DNA from: Prevotella sp. | GTDB taxonomy: Bacteria; Bacteroidota; Bacteroidia; Bacteroidales; Bacteroidaceae | Reading direction: 5' to 3' | DNA: 64,000 nucleotides | Assembly: GCA_024688365.1 (NCBI GenBank) | Contig: JAILEG010000014.1 | Coordinates: forward strand, 1-64,000 | Shown here: positions 8,405 to 16,891 of the stretch, in pieces | Numbering within the stretch: the first letter of the stretch is position 1 | Layout of the letters: each line of letters begins with the position of its first letter | Translations under genes and position numbers: made by a program | The notes under the pieces: model-generated | Databases searched by the model: none | The model's input: the letters and a program-made list of their open reading frames with translations, nothing else | What the model was told of the DNA's origin: nothing

Positions 8405-9133
8405 ATGAAAGAAGCAAGATATTTTTATGTTCCTAATGCAGCCACTGAGACGGAACTCCCAACCGAAGAGGCAGTCCATGCCTTGCGTGTCCTTCGGCTG
8501 AAGGCTGGTGACGAGATGTATCTCATGGATGGCAAAGGTTTCTTTTTCAGGGCTGAGGTGATGATGACGACATCCAAGAAATGTGTCTATTCCATCAAGG
8601 ATACACTTCCCCAAGAGCTTTCGTGGCGCGGGAAGATACATCTTGCCATAGCTCCGACTAAAGACATTGGACGCATGGAATGGATGGTGGAGAAAGCCAC
8701 GGAGGTTGGTTTTGATGTGCTAAGCTTTCTCGATTGCAAGTTCTCTGAACGTAAGACGTTGCGGGCTGACCGAATAGAGAAAATCATAGTGTCGGCCGTT
8801 AAGCAGAGCAGGAAGGGGTGGAAGCCTTCCGTCTGCCCAATGATACCTTTCCGTGATTTCATAGAGGACTGTTCCTGCGAAGGGCGGAAATACATCTGCC
8901 ATTGTTATCCTGAAATTCCGCGGGCAGACTTCTTTATGACCGTCAATGACCATTCGCCCTTAGGGGATGATATTACTGTGCTGATTGGCCCGGAGGGAGA
9001 CTTCTCTATTGATGAAGTGCGTCTGGCTATGGAGCATGGATTTGAGAGTGTAACATTAGGCAGTAGTCGTCTTCGTACTGAGACGGCAGGGCTTAGCGCA
9101 GTGATGATGGCGCATCTTGCCCGAAGAAAATAA
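8405..9133 (+). CDS. rsmE: 16S rRNA (uracil1498-N3)-methyltransferase RsmE
   Basis: A 242-residue SPOUT-class methyltransferase that modifies U1498 of 16S rRNA in the 30S subunit. It has the N-terminal PUA-like part (HALRVLRLKAGDEMYLMDGKG) and the C-terminal trefoil knot motifs LIGPEGDFSIDEV and LGSSRLRTETAGL, which bind SAM. Length is normal. It is last in the apparent operon with the permease and DUF151 genes. No terminator hairpin is obvious immediately after the stop. Confidence 0.93.
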   Translation: MKEARYFYVPNAATETELPTEEAVHALRVLRLKAGDEMYLMDGKGFFFRAEVMMTTSKKCVYSIKDTLPQELSWRGKIHLAIAPTKDIGRMEWMVEKATEVGFDVLSFLDCKFSERKTLRADRIEKIIVSAVKQSRKGWKPSVCPMIPFRDFIEDCSCEGRKYICHCYPEIPRADFFMTVNDHSPLGDDITVLIGPEGDFSIDEVRLAMEHGFESVTLGSSRLRTETAGLSAVMMAHLARRK

Positions 9134-9464
9134 TCTTTCTTTGTTTTAAGGCTGGACGGTCAATTGATTGGTGTGTCCTCCTTGTCTTACGCTTCTCCCT
9201 TGTGTGGGCAAGCCAATCAGGGCCTTTCTATTAATAAAGGAGTCCCTCTGCATACATCGGTCTGTGAGTGGTCGTTTGCAGGATAAAGGGGCAGGTGAGA
9301 TAGAAAAAAAGCTTGGGCAGCTGTCATTTATTTAGAAGGTATATACATTAATCCTGTTCTTGCCTGTTTTTTCATGTTTTTGTAACCTAAGTTTGGTCTT
9401 TTTTACTTATATTTGCAGCATAAAATATAAATAACGTTATTATTTCATTTAATTTTAGGTAACT
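9134..9464 (+). other. Intergenic region between rsmE and the TonB receptor
   Basis: No ORF with support. It holds weak self-complementary stretches (gattgg...ccaatc; CCTTTctattaatAAAGG) and, near the end, the promoter of the TonB-dependent receptor. Nothing else was recognised. Confidence 0.5.
9408..9415 (+). promoter_or_regulatory. Promoter -7 element for the TonB-dependent receptor
   Basis: TATATTTG in an AT-rich setting, about 50 nt upstream of the ATG at 9465. TTTG candidates for the -33 element lie at 9379 and 9392, neither at ideal spacing. Confidence 0.5.
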
Positions 9465-12400
9465 ATGCAGAAAAGATTGCTTCTCCTGGTTATGTTGTTG
9501 ATTGCTATGACGACCTCAGTCATGGCACAGATTACAACATCAGGAATCAGCGGAAAGGTTACATCCCAAGGCGAAGACGTGATAGGGGCTACGATTACGG
9601 CGATCCATCAGCCTTCAGGGACAGTCTACCGAGCTGTGACCAACATTGACGGTCGCTACACTATTCAAGGTATGCGTGTGGGGGGACCGTACAAAGTTGA
9701 GGTGGCTTACATTGGTCAGAAGACGAAAACGTTTTTAGATGTGACGCTCCGACTGGGTGAGACGGAAGACCTCTCCTGTTCGCTGCAGGACGATTCAAAG
9801 GAACTGCAGGAAGTTGTTGTGACGGGTAGTGCCGGTGTCAATGCCACCAAGACGGGTGCGGCACAAAGCCTGACCTCCAGGCAGATTGCCGATATGCCAA
9901 GTATCACACACGGTATCGCTGATGTGGCACGTCTGAATCCACAGTTGACTACATCCAGCAATGGCGCAATGTCTTTTGCAGGTACTAATAACCGATATAA
10001 TTCGTTCATGATTGACGGTGCCATGAATAATGATGTCTTTGGTCTGACAGCTGACGGCTCAAATGGTGGTCAGGCAGGGACTCAGCCTGTATCTATGGAG
10101 ACGATAGAGCAGATTCAGGTCAATGTGGCTCCTTTCGATGTTCGCCAGAGTGGTTTTACGGGAGGTGCTATTAATGCTATAACAAAATCGGGTACTAATA
10201 AATTCCACGGTAGCGTCTATGGCTTCGGCAACAATCAAAGTCTTATAGGGCATCATTATCCTTACTCTGATGGAACGGGTTATGCTCCGAAGTATCAGAA
10301 ACAGGAGGAGTATCAGTGGGGTGTCACCCTCGGTGGTCCTATAGTCAAGGATAAACTCTTCTTCTTTGTCAACTATGAGAACACTAATAAGTCATATCCT
10401 AATCTCAATGGCTATCGTCAGGATGGCTCACGTGTCAACAGCGATGAGGCAGACGAGGTGTTGACAAAAGTGAAGGAAATGGCTGCGAAGCAGGGATTTA
10501 ACTACGATGGTGCTTATAGTAATCCAGATATTTATACAAAGAGTAATAAGATTGGTGCGAAGATTGACTGGAATATCAATGACTTCAACAAGTTCTCGTT
10601 CCGTTGGAGCCTCGTTGATGCCAAGCAGCTGAATAACGTGAGTGGTGCCTCCTCTTTGAATGATGACCATTACTTCTACCCGTTCACCAGCAAGACCAAC
10701 TCCTTTACAGCTGAGCTGCAGAGTCGACTTTCTCCTGTTATCAGCAATGAGGCACGTGCCAGCTATGTCCGTGTGCGTGACAAGAGAAATGTATCCTCTG
10801 CCTTCCCTATGATATCCCTGCAAGTTACAGGTGGTAGCGTGAATATTGGTAACGAGCGCTCGTCTATGGCAAATTCCTTGGATCAGGACATTTACACCCT
10901 GGAGGATAACCTTACATGGTACAATGGAAATCATACTTTCACTTTTGGTACGCATAACGAGTTCTACAAGTTTGCCAACCTCTTTATCCAGGATGCCAAC
11001 GGTACTTACAATTTTGCTGATAAGGCGCATTTTGACAAGTACTATGACGACTTCATGAACGGTACGGTAGATCCTTCATACAATTACTTCCGTCAGTACC
11101 GTTTTGGCATGGCTAATGTAGAGATCACTGGTGATCCACGATGGAAGGCTCCTTTCTCAGCTGGTCAGCTGGGCTTCTATGCACAGGACAAGTGGAATGT
11201 CAATTCTTCCTTCCAGCTTACTTATGGTCTACGTATGGAAATACCTCTTTTCTTCGACACTCCTACAGCTAATGTTCCGTTCAATGAGTATGCTGCCAGC
11301 CGTGGGTGGGGTGTCCGCACTGACCATAAGCTGTCAAGCACTCCTCTTTGGAGTCCGCGTGTGGGCTTCCGTTGGGACATCAATAAGGACCGCCAGCTCA
11401 TTCTGCGTGGTGGCTTGGGTGTGTTTACCGGTCGTATCCCATACGTGTGGATCAGTAACAACTTCACTAAGACGGGCCTGCAGATGGATACCTATTCTGT
11501 AAACAGTCCTAAGGGGCTGGAGCTTTATCTTGATCCCAACGGTCAGTTGCCTAACGCGGAACGGCTGAAAGTTTTAGGCAATCAGGAAGTTGACGTATTT
11601 GTGGATAACTTCAAGTTTGCCCAGACGCTGAAAGCCAATCTTGGTTTTGATTTCCACCTTCTCGGTATTGACTGGACGGCCGATGCTATTTATTCAAAGA
11701 CGCTGAACGATATTTATTATAAGAACCTTGCTGTTGACAAGACTGGGCAGACCTTCGGTCAGGCAACTGGATATGAGTGGGACAACCGTCCTATGTTCGA
11801 CCGCAGTACAGCTGGCAGTCCCTATTCCTTTGTCTATGCGCTTTATAACACTAACAAGGGCTATACGGTCAATCTCTCGCTCAAGGCTGAGAAGCATTTC
11901 AACTTCGGTCTTGACCTGATGGCCAGCTATACCTGGACCCGCTCTATGAGTGTGAACAGTGGTACATCATCTGTAGCGGGCAGCAACTGGATGTACAATA
12001 CGACCTATCGTGATGCCAATGACCCGGAGCTTGGCTTCAGTGCTTATAATGTTCCACATCGTGTCCAGGCCAGTGCTTACTACCATGTAAATTATGGGGC
12101 ACAGAAACAGTGGGAGACTACCGTTGGCCTGATTTACCAAGGTCGTAGTGGCTCACCCTATGTTATCGAGATGTATGGTGACATGAATGGTGATGGTGCT
12201 ACAGGGAATGACATCATGTGGATTCCTACTGACGCACAGATAGACAAGATGAAATTTGCAGGCGGTGTCAAAGTGAATAACAGCAGAGACACCTATCCAT
12301 TGCTGACCAAGGTGCTTGGTTCTGGCTTCAACGGTACGTTGACTGAGGACCAGCAGCGGCAGCTGATGAAGCAGTGGATTGCTGGTGATTCTTATTTGCG

Positions 12401-12725
12401 TGATCATCGTGGTGAGTACTTCAAGCGTTACGCTGACAATCTTGCTTTCGAGCATCACTTTGATGTACACTTAGCCCAGAAGTACAGTTTCAAGGTGGGT
12501 GGGCAGATCAACTCTCTTGAACTCAGCTTTGATATCATCAATATAGGCAACCTTCTCAATAAGGATTGGGGGCACACCTATGGTGATGGGTTCGGACGTT
12601 ATTTCAGTCCGTTCAATTATGAGGGTAATGGTTTGTTTAAGTTCGATGGTACGCACGTAAACCGCGACTATGATTCTTACTACAGCCGCTGGCGTGGGCA
12701 GCTTGGTCTGCGTTACACCTTCTAA
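9465..12725 (+). CDS. Oar-like TonB-dependent outer-membrane receptor
   Basis: A 1086-residue outer-membrane protein. It has a signal peptide at 1-22 (ending MAQ). At about 27-105 is a carboxypeptidase-regulatory-like/CarboxypepD_reg domain (GISGKVTSQGEDVIGATI, DGRYTIQGMRVGGPY), then a TonB-box-like ELQEVVVTG. The plug domain (about 120-240) includes SRQIADMPSITHGIADVARLN and TGGAINAITKSGTNKFHG. The remainder is a 22-strand-type barrel ending in the aromatic terminal strand QLGLRYTF. The plug signature resembles the Oar group more than SusC, and no SusD partner follows, so glycan import is not implied. Probably monocistronic, with its own terminator. Ligand unknown. Confidence 0.88.
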   Translation: MQKRLLLLVMLLIAMTTSVMAQITTSGISGKVTSQGEDVIGATITAIHQPSGTVYRAVTNIDGRYTIQGMRVGGPYKVEVAYIGQKTKTFLDVTLRLGETEDLSCSLQDDSKELQEVVVTGSAGVNATKTGAAQSLTSRQIADMPSITHGIADVARLNPQLTTSSNGAMSFAGTNNRYNSFMIDGAMNNDVFGLTADGSNGGQAGTQPVSMETIEQIQVNVAPFDVRQSGFTGGAINAITKSGTNKFHGSVYGFGNNQSLIGHHYPYSDGTGYAPKYQKQEEYQWGVTLGGPIVKDKLFFFVNYENTNKSYPNLNGYRQDGSRVNSDEADEVLTKVKEMAAKQGFNYDGAYSNPDIYTKSNKIGAKIDWNINDFNKFSFRWSLVDAKQLNNVSGASSLNDDHYFYPFTSKTNSFTAELQSRLSPVISNEARASYVRVRDKRNVSSAFPMISLQVTGGSVNIGNERSSMANSLDQDIYTLEDNLTWYNGNHTFTFGTHNEFYKFANLFIQDANGTYNFADKAHFDKYYDDFMNGTVDPSYNYFRQYRFGMANVEITGDPRWKAPFSAGQLGFYAQDKWNVNSSFQLTYGLRMEIPLFFDTPTANVPFNEYAASRGWGVRTDHKLSSTPLWSPRVGFRWDINKDRQLILRGGLGVFTGRIPYVWISNNFTKTGLQMDTYSVNSPKGLELYLDPNGQLPNAERLKVLGNQEVDVFVDNFKFAQTLKANLGFDFHLLGIDWTADAIYSKTLNDIYYKNLAVDKTGQTFGQATGYEWDNRPMFDRSTAGSPYSFVYALYNTNKGYTVNLSLKAEKHFNFGLDLMASYTWTRSMSVNSGTSSVAGSNWMYNTTYRDANDPELGFSAYNVPHRVQASAYYHVNYGAQKQWETTVGLIYQGRSGSPYVIEMYGDMNGDGATGNDIMWIPTDAQIDKMKFAGGVKVNNSRDTYPLLTKVLGSGFNGTLTEDQQRQLMKQWIAGDSYLRDHRGEYFKRYADNLAFEHHFDVHLAQKYSFKVGGQINSLELSFDIINIGNLLNKDWGHTYGDGFGRYFSPFNYEGNGLFKFDGTHVNRDYDSYYSRWRGQLGLRYTF

Positions 12726-12750
12726 GCAATAGATGTACAATCTTAAAATG

Positions 12751-12784
12751 GTGGGGGCTCTGGCGGAGAGTCTCCACTTTTTTT
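12751..12784 (+). terminator. Intrinsic terminator after the TonB receptor
   Basis: The hairpin GTGG-ggg-CTCT / AGAG-tct-CCAC is followed by seven T (12778-12784). The T run abuts the next gene's promoter. Confidence 0.75.
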
Positions 12785-12786
12785 GT

Positions 12787-12794
12787 TATCTTTG
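12787..12794 (+). promoter_or_regulatory. Promoter -7 element for the cupin gene
   Basis: TATCTTTG, 25 nt before the ATG at 12820. It excludes the upstream start in the ORF track. Confidence 0.7.
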
Positions 12795-12819
12795 CAAGGT
12801 AACTTTAAAACCAGACATT

Positions 12820-13152
12820 ATGATTATTGATTTTGACAAGATTGCCGAGGAGCATATAGAAGGCTTCAAAGGCGGTGAGGGAAAGCTCGACACACGCAAC
12901 TATGTTGATGACAAGGCCCGGATCATGTATTCCACGCTGCGCCCCGGTGCCAGTAGCGGGAGACATCAGCATACAGGCTCATTTGAGGCAATGTTCGTTG
13001 TGAGTGGTGAACTGACCGTGCATTATGATGACAGGGAGGAGGTTGCCAGGGTAGGGCAGGTACATTATTGTCCTGAAGGTCACTTCCACTGGTTCGAGAA
13101 CCGCACTGACCATGATGTGGTCTATCTTGCCATTGTCCCAACGCTGAAGTAG
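12820..13152 (+). CDS. Small cupin-domain protein
   Basis: A 110-residue single-domain cupin. The track ORF starts at 12733, inside the preceding terminator, so the ATG after the promoter is chosen (MIIDFDKIAEEH). Cupin motif 1 is SGRHQHTGSFEAMFVVSGE, with the HxH and Glu metal ligands. Motif 2 is the GQVHYCPEGHFHWFEN stretch, with the last His ligand. Such stand-alone cupins bind a divalent metal and may be isomerases, dioxygenases or sensors; the sequence does not decide which. Stand-alone gene with its own promoter, convergent with the DUF1573 gene. Confidence 0.82.
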   Translation: MIIDFDKIAEEHIEGFKGGEGKLDTRNYVDDKARIMYSTLRPGASSGRHQHTGSFEAMFVVSGELTVHYDDREEVARVGQVHYCPEGHFHWFENRTDHDVVYLAIVPTLK

Positions 13153-13250
13153 GGTGGCTCGCATGTGTGGCATCCGCACTTTTGGTGCTGCAGTCCTGAG
13201 CAGTCCGTGATGCACCCAGTAAGCTTCGCTGTCAGCCATAGACAAAGAGA

Positions 13251-13278
13251 CAGCCTATCCTCATCGGGGGATAGGCTG
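13251..13278. terminator. Hairpin between convergent cupin and DUF1573 genes
   Basis: A perfect 10-bp stem CAGCCTATCC / GGATAGGCTG with an 8-nt loop, placed between the two convergent stops. No long T run, so the terminator role is inferred from position. Confidence 0.55.
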
Positions 13279-13306
13279 CCTCTGTCAGTTCTTGTGGGTG
13301 AGGAAT

Positions 13307-13693
13307 TTATTTACTCTCCATCACACCTTCTATGTACAGGCGGGTCATCTCCGTCTTGCCATTGGTGCGGACGGTGATGCTCTTCTTGAAGTGTCCGGGG
13401 AACTTGCCAGTCCCGTTATAGGTCACGTCAATGCTGCCTTTCTGCCCGGGGGCGATAGGGCGCTTGTCATAGCGGGGAACCGTACAGCCGCAACTGGCTA
13501 CCACCTGATTGATGACCAGCGGAGCTTTGCCCACGTTGGTGAAGGTGAAGGTTGTCTTGTGTACAGGGTTGCTCTCCGAGAATGTACCAAAGTTATTGGT
13601 AATCTTATCGAATTTGATCTCTGCCTGATTCTGTGCGGCTGCAAAAGTGAGCCCGAAGACCATCAGCAGCGTCATTAATATAAACTTTTTCAT
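13307..13693 (-). CDS. DUF1573 exported protein
   Basis: A 128-residue protein with a signal peptide at 1-20 (FGLTFAAAQ). The mature part is a DUF1573 Ig-like domain: FDKITNNFGTFSESNPVHKTTFTFTNVGKAPLVI, then the hallmark VVASCGCTVPRYDKRPIAPGQKG with a CGC motif. These domains are widespread in Bacteroidetes envelopes and structurally resemble ASPM/MSP-type beta sandwiches. The precise role is unknown; the Cys pair may bind metal or form a disulphide. It has its own promoter, divergent from aspS. Confidence 0.85.
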   Translation of the reverse strand: MKKFILMTLLMVFGLTFAAAQNQAEIKFDKITNNFGTFSESNPVHKTTFTFTNVGKAPLVINQVVASCGCTVPRYDKRPIAPGQKGSIDVTYNGTGKFPGHFKKSITVRTNGKTEMTRLYIEGVMESK

Positions 13694-13731
13694 AATTACA
13701 ACTTTATTATTCGTTCTTGTGATGTCAGATG

Positions 13732-13739
13732 CAAAAGTA
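13732..13739 (-). promoter_or_regulatory. Promoter -7 element for the DUF1573 gene
   Basis: Minus-strand TACTTTTG, 39 nt upstream of the ATG at 13693. Confidence 0.6.
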
Positions 13740-13895
13740 AGCAGAAAGTTTATAGCTGCATGCTTTTTTTACATTAATTAAGTGGAAATTATCAAATATT
13801 AATCTGCTATCAGAAGGCTTTGCCTATTCTTTTCCAATCTTTCATCATTTCCTTATATTTTCATTTTGTGCTTCCTGTTTCTCGTCTAAAGTTCG

Positions 13896-13903
13896 TATCT
13901 TTG
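13896..13903 (+). promoter_or_regulatory. Promoter -7 element for aspS
   Basis: TATCTTTG, 30 nt before the ATG at 13934. It shows that the longer track ORF start at 13820 is wrong. Confidence 0.7.
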
Positions 13904-13933
13904 CAGGAAAATATAATAAAAAGCAAAGAGATT

Positions 13934-15691
13934 ATGTATCGAACAAAGACTTGTGGTGAGCTTCGTCTCTCTGATGTCGGCATGGAAGTGACGCTTGCCG
14001 GATGGGTACAGCGCTCACGTAAGATGGGAGGTATGACTTTCGTTGACCTCCGTGACCGCTATGGTATTACCCAGTTGGTTTTCAATGAGGCAGATGACGC
14101 TGCGCTTTGCGGTGATGCCAACAAGTTGGGACGTGAGTATTGCGTCCAGGTTAAGGGTATTGTGAACGAGCGTCAGAGCAAGAACAGCAAGATCCCTACG
14201 GGTGACATTGAGATTATCGCCAGGGAACTGAGCGTACTCAGCACATCCCTGACCCCTCCATTCACGATTGAGGATAATACCGATGGTGGCGATGACCTCC
14301 GTATGAAGTACCGTTACCTGGATCTCCGCCGTGCTGCTGTGCGCAGGAACTTGGAGCTGCGTCACCGCATGACCATTCTTATCCGCAACTTCCTCGACTC
14401 ACAACAGTTCATAGAGGTGGAGACACCTATTCTTATTGGATCCACTCCTGAGGGCGCACGTGACTTCGTGGTGCCTTCACGCATGAATCCTGGACAGTTC
14501 TATGCGCTTCCACAGAGTCCGCAGACGCTGAAGCAGCTGCTGATGGTGGCAGGTTTCGACCGTTATTTCCAGATAGCCAAGTGTTTCCGTGATGAGGATT
14601 TGCGTGCTGACCGGCAGCCTGAGTTTACGCAGATTGACTGTGAGATGTCATTCGTTGATCAGGACGATGTCATCAATCTCTTTGAGGAGATGGCACGTCA
14701 CCTCTTCCGTGAGATTCGTGGCGTGGAACTGCCTAAGCTGGAGCAGATGACCTGGCATGAGGCCATGCGCCGCTTCGGGTCAGACAAGCCTGACCTCCGC
14801 TTTGGTATGGAGTTTGTTGAGCTGATGGACGTGCTGAAGGGAACAGGCTCCTTCAGTGTCTTCGATGAGGCTGCCTACATCGGCGGTATTGTCGTTCCGG
14901 GCTGTGCTGACTACAGCCGCAAGCAGCTCAATGAGCTGACCGACTTCGTGAAGCGTCCGCAGGTTGGTGCCCAGGGACTGGTATTCATCAAGTACAATAC
15001 TGACGGAACTGTGAAGAGTTCTGTTGACAAGTTCTATTCACCCGAGCAGTTGCAGAAGGTAAAGGAGACGGCTGGTGCCAAGGACGGCGACCTCGTGCTG
15101 ATTCTCTCTGGCGAAAATGCCAACAAGACCCGTGTGCAGCTCTGCTCTCTTCGCCTGGAGATGGGCGACCGTCTCGGGCTGCGTGACAAGAACGTATTCA
15201 AGTGCCTGTGGATAGTCGACTTCCCACTGTTCGAGTGGAGCGATGAGGAGCAACGCCTGATGGCAACACATCACCCGTTCACCATGCCTAATCCTGATGA
15301 CATTCCTTTGCTCGATGAGCATCCAGAACAGGTCCGTGCCAAGGCTTACGACTTCGTATGCAACGGCATTGAGGTGGGTGGAGGCTCACTCCGTATCCAT
15401 GATACACAGTTACAGGAGAAAATGTTTGAGGTACTTGGCTTTACCCCAGAGCGGGCAGAGGCACAGTTTGGCTTCCTGATGAATGCCTTCAAATATGGTG
15501 CGCCACCTCATGCCGGTCTCGCTTTCGGTCTCGACCGCTTCGTGAGCATCCTTGCCGGGCTGGACTCAATCCGTGACTGTATTGCCTTCCCGAAGAACAA
15601 TAGCGGGCGTGATGTCATGCTCGATGCTCCTTCAGCTATAGACCAGAAGCAGCTGGACGAACTGGAAATAAAGCTGGATTTAAAGGCCTAA
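13934..15691 (+). CDS. aspS: Aspartyl-tRNA synthetase
   Basis: A 585-residue class II synthetase that charges tRNA-Asp in the cytoplasm, the usual bacterial length. It has an N-terminal OB-fold anticodon-binding domain ([16 protein letters not shown] ... [14 protein letters not shown]), motif 1 around [20 protein letters not shown], motif 2 [18 protein letters not shown], a bacterial GAD insert in the middle, and motif 3 [15 protein letters not shown] with the C-terminal IAFPKN. Start chosen from the promoter at 13896 and family length. Monocistronic, followed by a hairpin. Confidence 0.97.
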   Translation: MYRTKTCGELRLSDVGMEVTLAGWVQRSRKMGGMTFVDLRDRYGITQLVFNEADDAALCGDANKLGREYCVQVKGIVNERQSKNSKIPTGDIEIIARELSVLSTSLTPPFTIEDNTDGGDDLRMKYRYLDLRRAAVRRNLELRHRMTILIRNFLDSQQFIEVETPILIGSTPEGARDFVVPSRMNPGQFYALPQSPQTLKQLLMVAGFDRYFQIAKCFRDEDLRADRQPEFTQIDCEMSFVDQDDVINLFEEMARHLFREIRGVELPKLEQMTWHEAMRRFGSDKPDLRFGMEFVELMDVLKGTGSFSVFDEAAYIGGIVVPGCADYSRKQLNELTDFVKRPQVGAQGLVFIKYNTDGTVKSSVDKFYSPEQLQKVKETAGAKDGDLVLILSGENANKTRVQLCSLRLEMGDRLGLRDKNVFKCLWIVDFPLFEWSDEEQRLMATHHPFTMPNPDDIPLLDEHPEQVRAKAYDFVCNGIEVGGGSLRIHDTQLQEKMFEVLGFTPERAEAQFGFLMNAFKYGAPPHAGLAFGLDRFVSILAGLDSIRDCIAFPKNNSGRDVMLDAPSAIDQKQLDELEIKLDLKA

Positions 15692-15713
15692 TAATCATTG
15701 ATTTAAATCAATA

Positions 15714-15742
15714 AAAGGCTTCTTTTCAGCTAAAAAGCCTTT
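15714..15742 (+). terminator. Probable terminator after aspS
   Basis: A 7-bp stem AAAGGCT / AGCCTTT. The T residues are mostly inside the stem, so it is a moderate candidate. Confidence 0.5.
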
Positions 15743-15792
15743 GGCTCATTTACTTTCCTGCATAATTGTTCGGTACTCTCGGATATTTGATG

Positions 15793-15800
15793 TAATTTTG
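15793..15800 (+). promoter_or_regulatory. Promoter -7 element upstream of 15862
   Basis: TAATTTTG, followed by a leader of about 55-60 nt. Confidence 0.55.
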
Positions 15801-15861
15801 CATCTGTTTATAACAGATTGTTATTCAATTACTTGAATGGGACTTTAATTATTTACTGATT

Positions 15862-16149
15862 ATGACAGAAAAGAAAGAGACAAAGGCTGCACCAAAGGCA
15901 GCAAAGAAGACCACTACCAAAAAGGCAGCCACCAAGAAGACCGTTGCAGTCGTAACTATCAACGCAGAGACGGTAGGCTTTAAGGCTGGTGACGTTTACA
16001 ATGCACTTGCAGCAGAGGCAAAAGCTCTCAGTGTGGATGAGATTGCAAAGGCTGCAAAAATCAGCACTGAGGAGGCTTATCTCGGCATTGGATGGCTCTT
16101 CAAGGAAGGTAAGGTTAAGGATGAAGATAACAAGATCACACTTGCTTAA
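15862..16149 (+). CDS. Winged-helix DUF2582 protein with Lys/Ala-rich tail
   Basis: A 95-residue protein in two parts. Residues 1-31 are a histone H1-like basic tail (KAAPKAAKKTTTKKAATKK), which would bind nucleic acid non-specifically. Residues about 32-95 are a small winged-helix domain (AGDVYNALAAEAKALSVDEIAKAAKISTEEAYLGIGWLFKEGKV), matching the DUF2582 family. It probably binds DNA as an architectural or regulatory protein; no target is known. It has its own promoter and is followed by a terminator-like hairpin. Confidence 0.82.
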   Translation: MTEKKETKAAPKAAKKTTTKKAATKKTVAVVTINAETVGFKAGDVYNALAAEAKALSVDEIAKAAKISTEEAYLGIGWLFKEGKVKDEDNKITLA

Positions 16150-16173
16150 TCGGAAGATTTAATATAGCACAGT

Positions 16174-16210
16174 AGGGAGTCTGTATGAAAGAGTATAGGC
16201 TCCCTTTTTT
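16174..16210 (+). terminator. Intrinsic terminator immediately before the ATG at 16213
   Basis: The hairpin GGGAGtctgtat...ataggCTCCC is followed by six T (16205-16210). The next gene's ATG begins two bases later, so that gene depends on readthrough or the terminator is regulated. Confidence 0.65.
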
Positions 16211-16212
16211 AT

Positions 16213-16536
16213 ATGCAATACGATAAAGAGATACTACGTGTTCTTACTGAGGCCGGTGACGAGGGACTTTCCGTTCAGAAAATCTCCCGCCATGTGCATA
16301 ATGCCTGCAACTCTCTTTTCAATCCTATTGCACGGGAGGATGTGCATAAGTATGTGCAGCAGTATCTCCTGAAGAACAGTAAGAACATTGATTCTGTCAT
16401 TGAGAAAACCAAGAAGGGCGTGTATCGTCTCAATGAAAGCAGCACTATGACCCAGCAGCTCCTCCTCCAGTTCCGTGATGAGGAGGAAACTGTTGATGAA
16501 AAACCCGTAATAGACCAAAGCCTGAGCCTCTTCTGA
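16213..16536 (+). CDS. Small HTH-like conserved protein of unknown function
   Basis: A 107-residue protein. Residues 1-75 look like a winged-helix or HTH unit: LRVLTEAGDEGLSVQKISRHVHNACNSLF, then a VHKYVQQYLLKNSKN helix and a GVYRLN wing-like strand. The C-terminal 30 residues are acidic (FRDEEETVDEKP). I recall no family name. It directly follows the DUF2582 winged-helix gene, separated by a terminator whose T run ends 2 nt before the ATG, so expression likely depends on readthrough. A tandem-hairpin repeat lies 27 nt after the stop. Confidence 0.65.
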   Translation: MQYDKEILRVLTEAGDEGLSVQKISRHVHNACNSLFNPIAREDVHKYVQQYLLKNSKNIDSVIEKTKKGVYRLNESSTMTQQLLLQFRDEEETVDEKPVIDQSLSLF

Positions 16537-16562
16537 CAATCAAGAATGGCTGTTTGCAGACA

Positions 16563-16627
16563 AGTACTTCACGTAAAGTATCAGAGTATTGCTGCTAAAG
16601 TATTCAAGTATTTCTGCTGAAGTACTG
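16563..16627 (+). repeat. Interspersed triple-hairpin element, copy 1
   Basis: Three consecutive quasi-palindromes of about 20 bp, each bounded by AGTAyT and its complement: AGTACTTCACGTAAAGTAT, AGTATTGCTGCTAAAGTATT and AGTATTTCTGCTGAAGTACT. Related elements lie at 27697-27784 and 53993-54049. All are intergenic. Confidence 0.7.
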
Positions 16628-16891
16628 CCCGCCAGATACAGCGGGGTACGCTCGCATAGGCGCGAGTAAACTCACTTGTATAGGAATATAGGGATTATTT
16701 CCCAGCTGTAGGAGGCCTCCGTTAATTTATTTGCTGACTGGTAAAGTGAGTGACTGTTTTCTCCAAAAGTACGTGACGGTTCCCCAAAAAGCAATATGGC
16801 ATATACCCCCGCTTGTGGAAATAATGTGCTTGCTTTAAGGGAAACAGTCAGTCCAACCGTAATCTATAATATAACCTCAAAGGGATAGATT
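16628..16891 (+). other. Long leader region upstream of xylB
   Basis: No ORF. After the repeat it holds a small hairpin (CTCGCataggcGCGAG) and a separated inverted repeat TGACTGTTT (16751-16759) / AAACAGTCA (16842-16850) before xylB. No clear TAnnTTTG element was found; the inverted repeat could be an operator or an mRNA stem. Confidence 0.45.
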
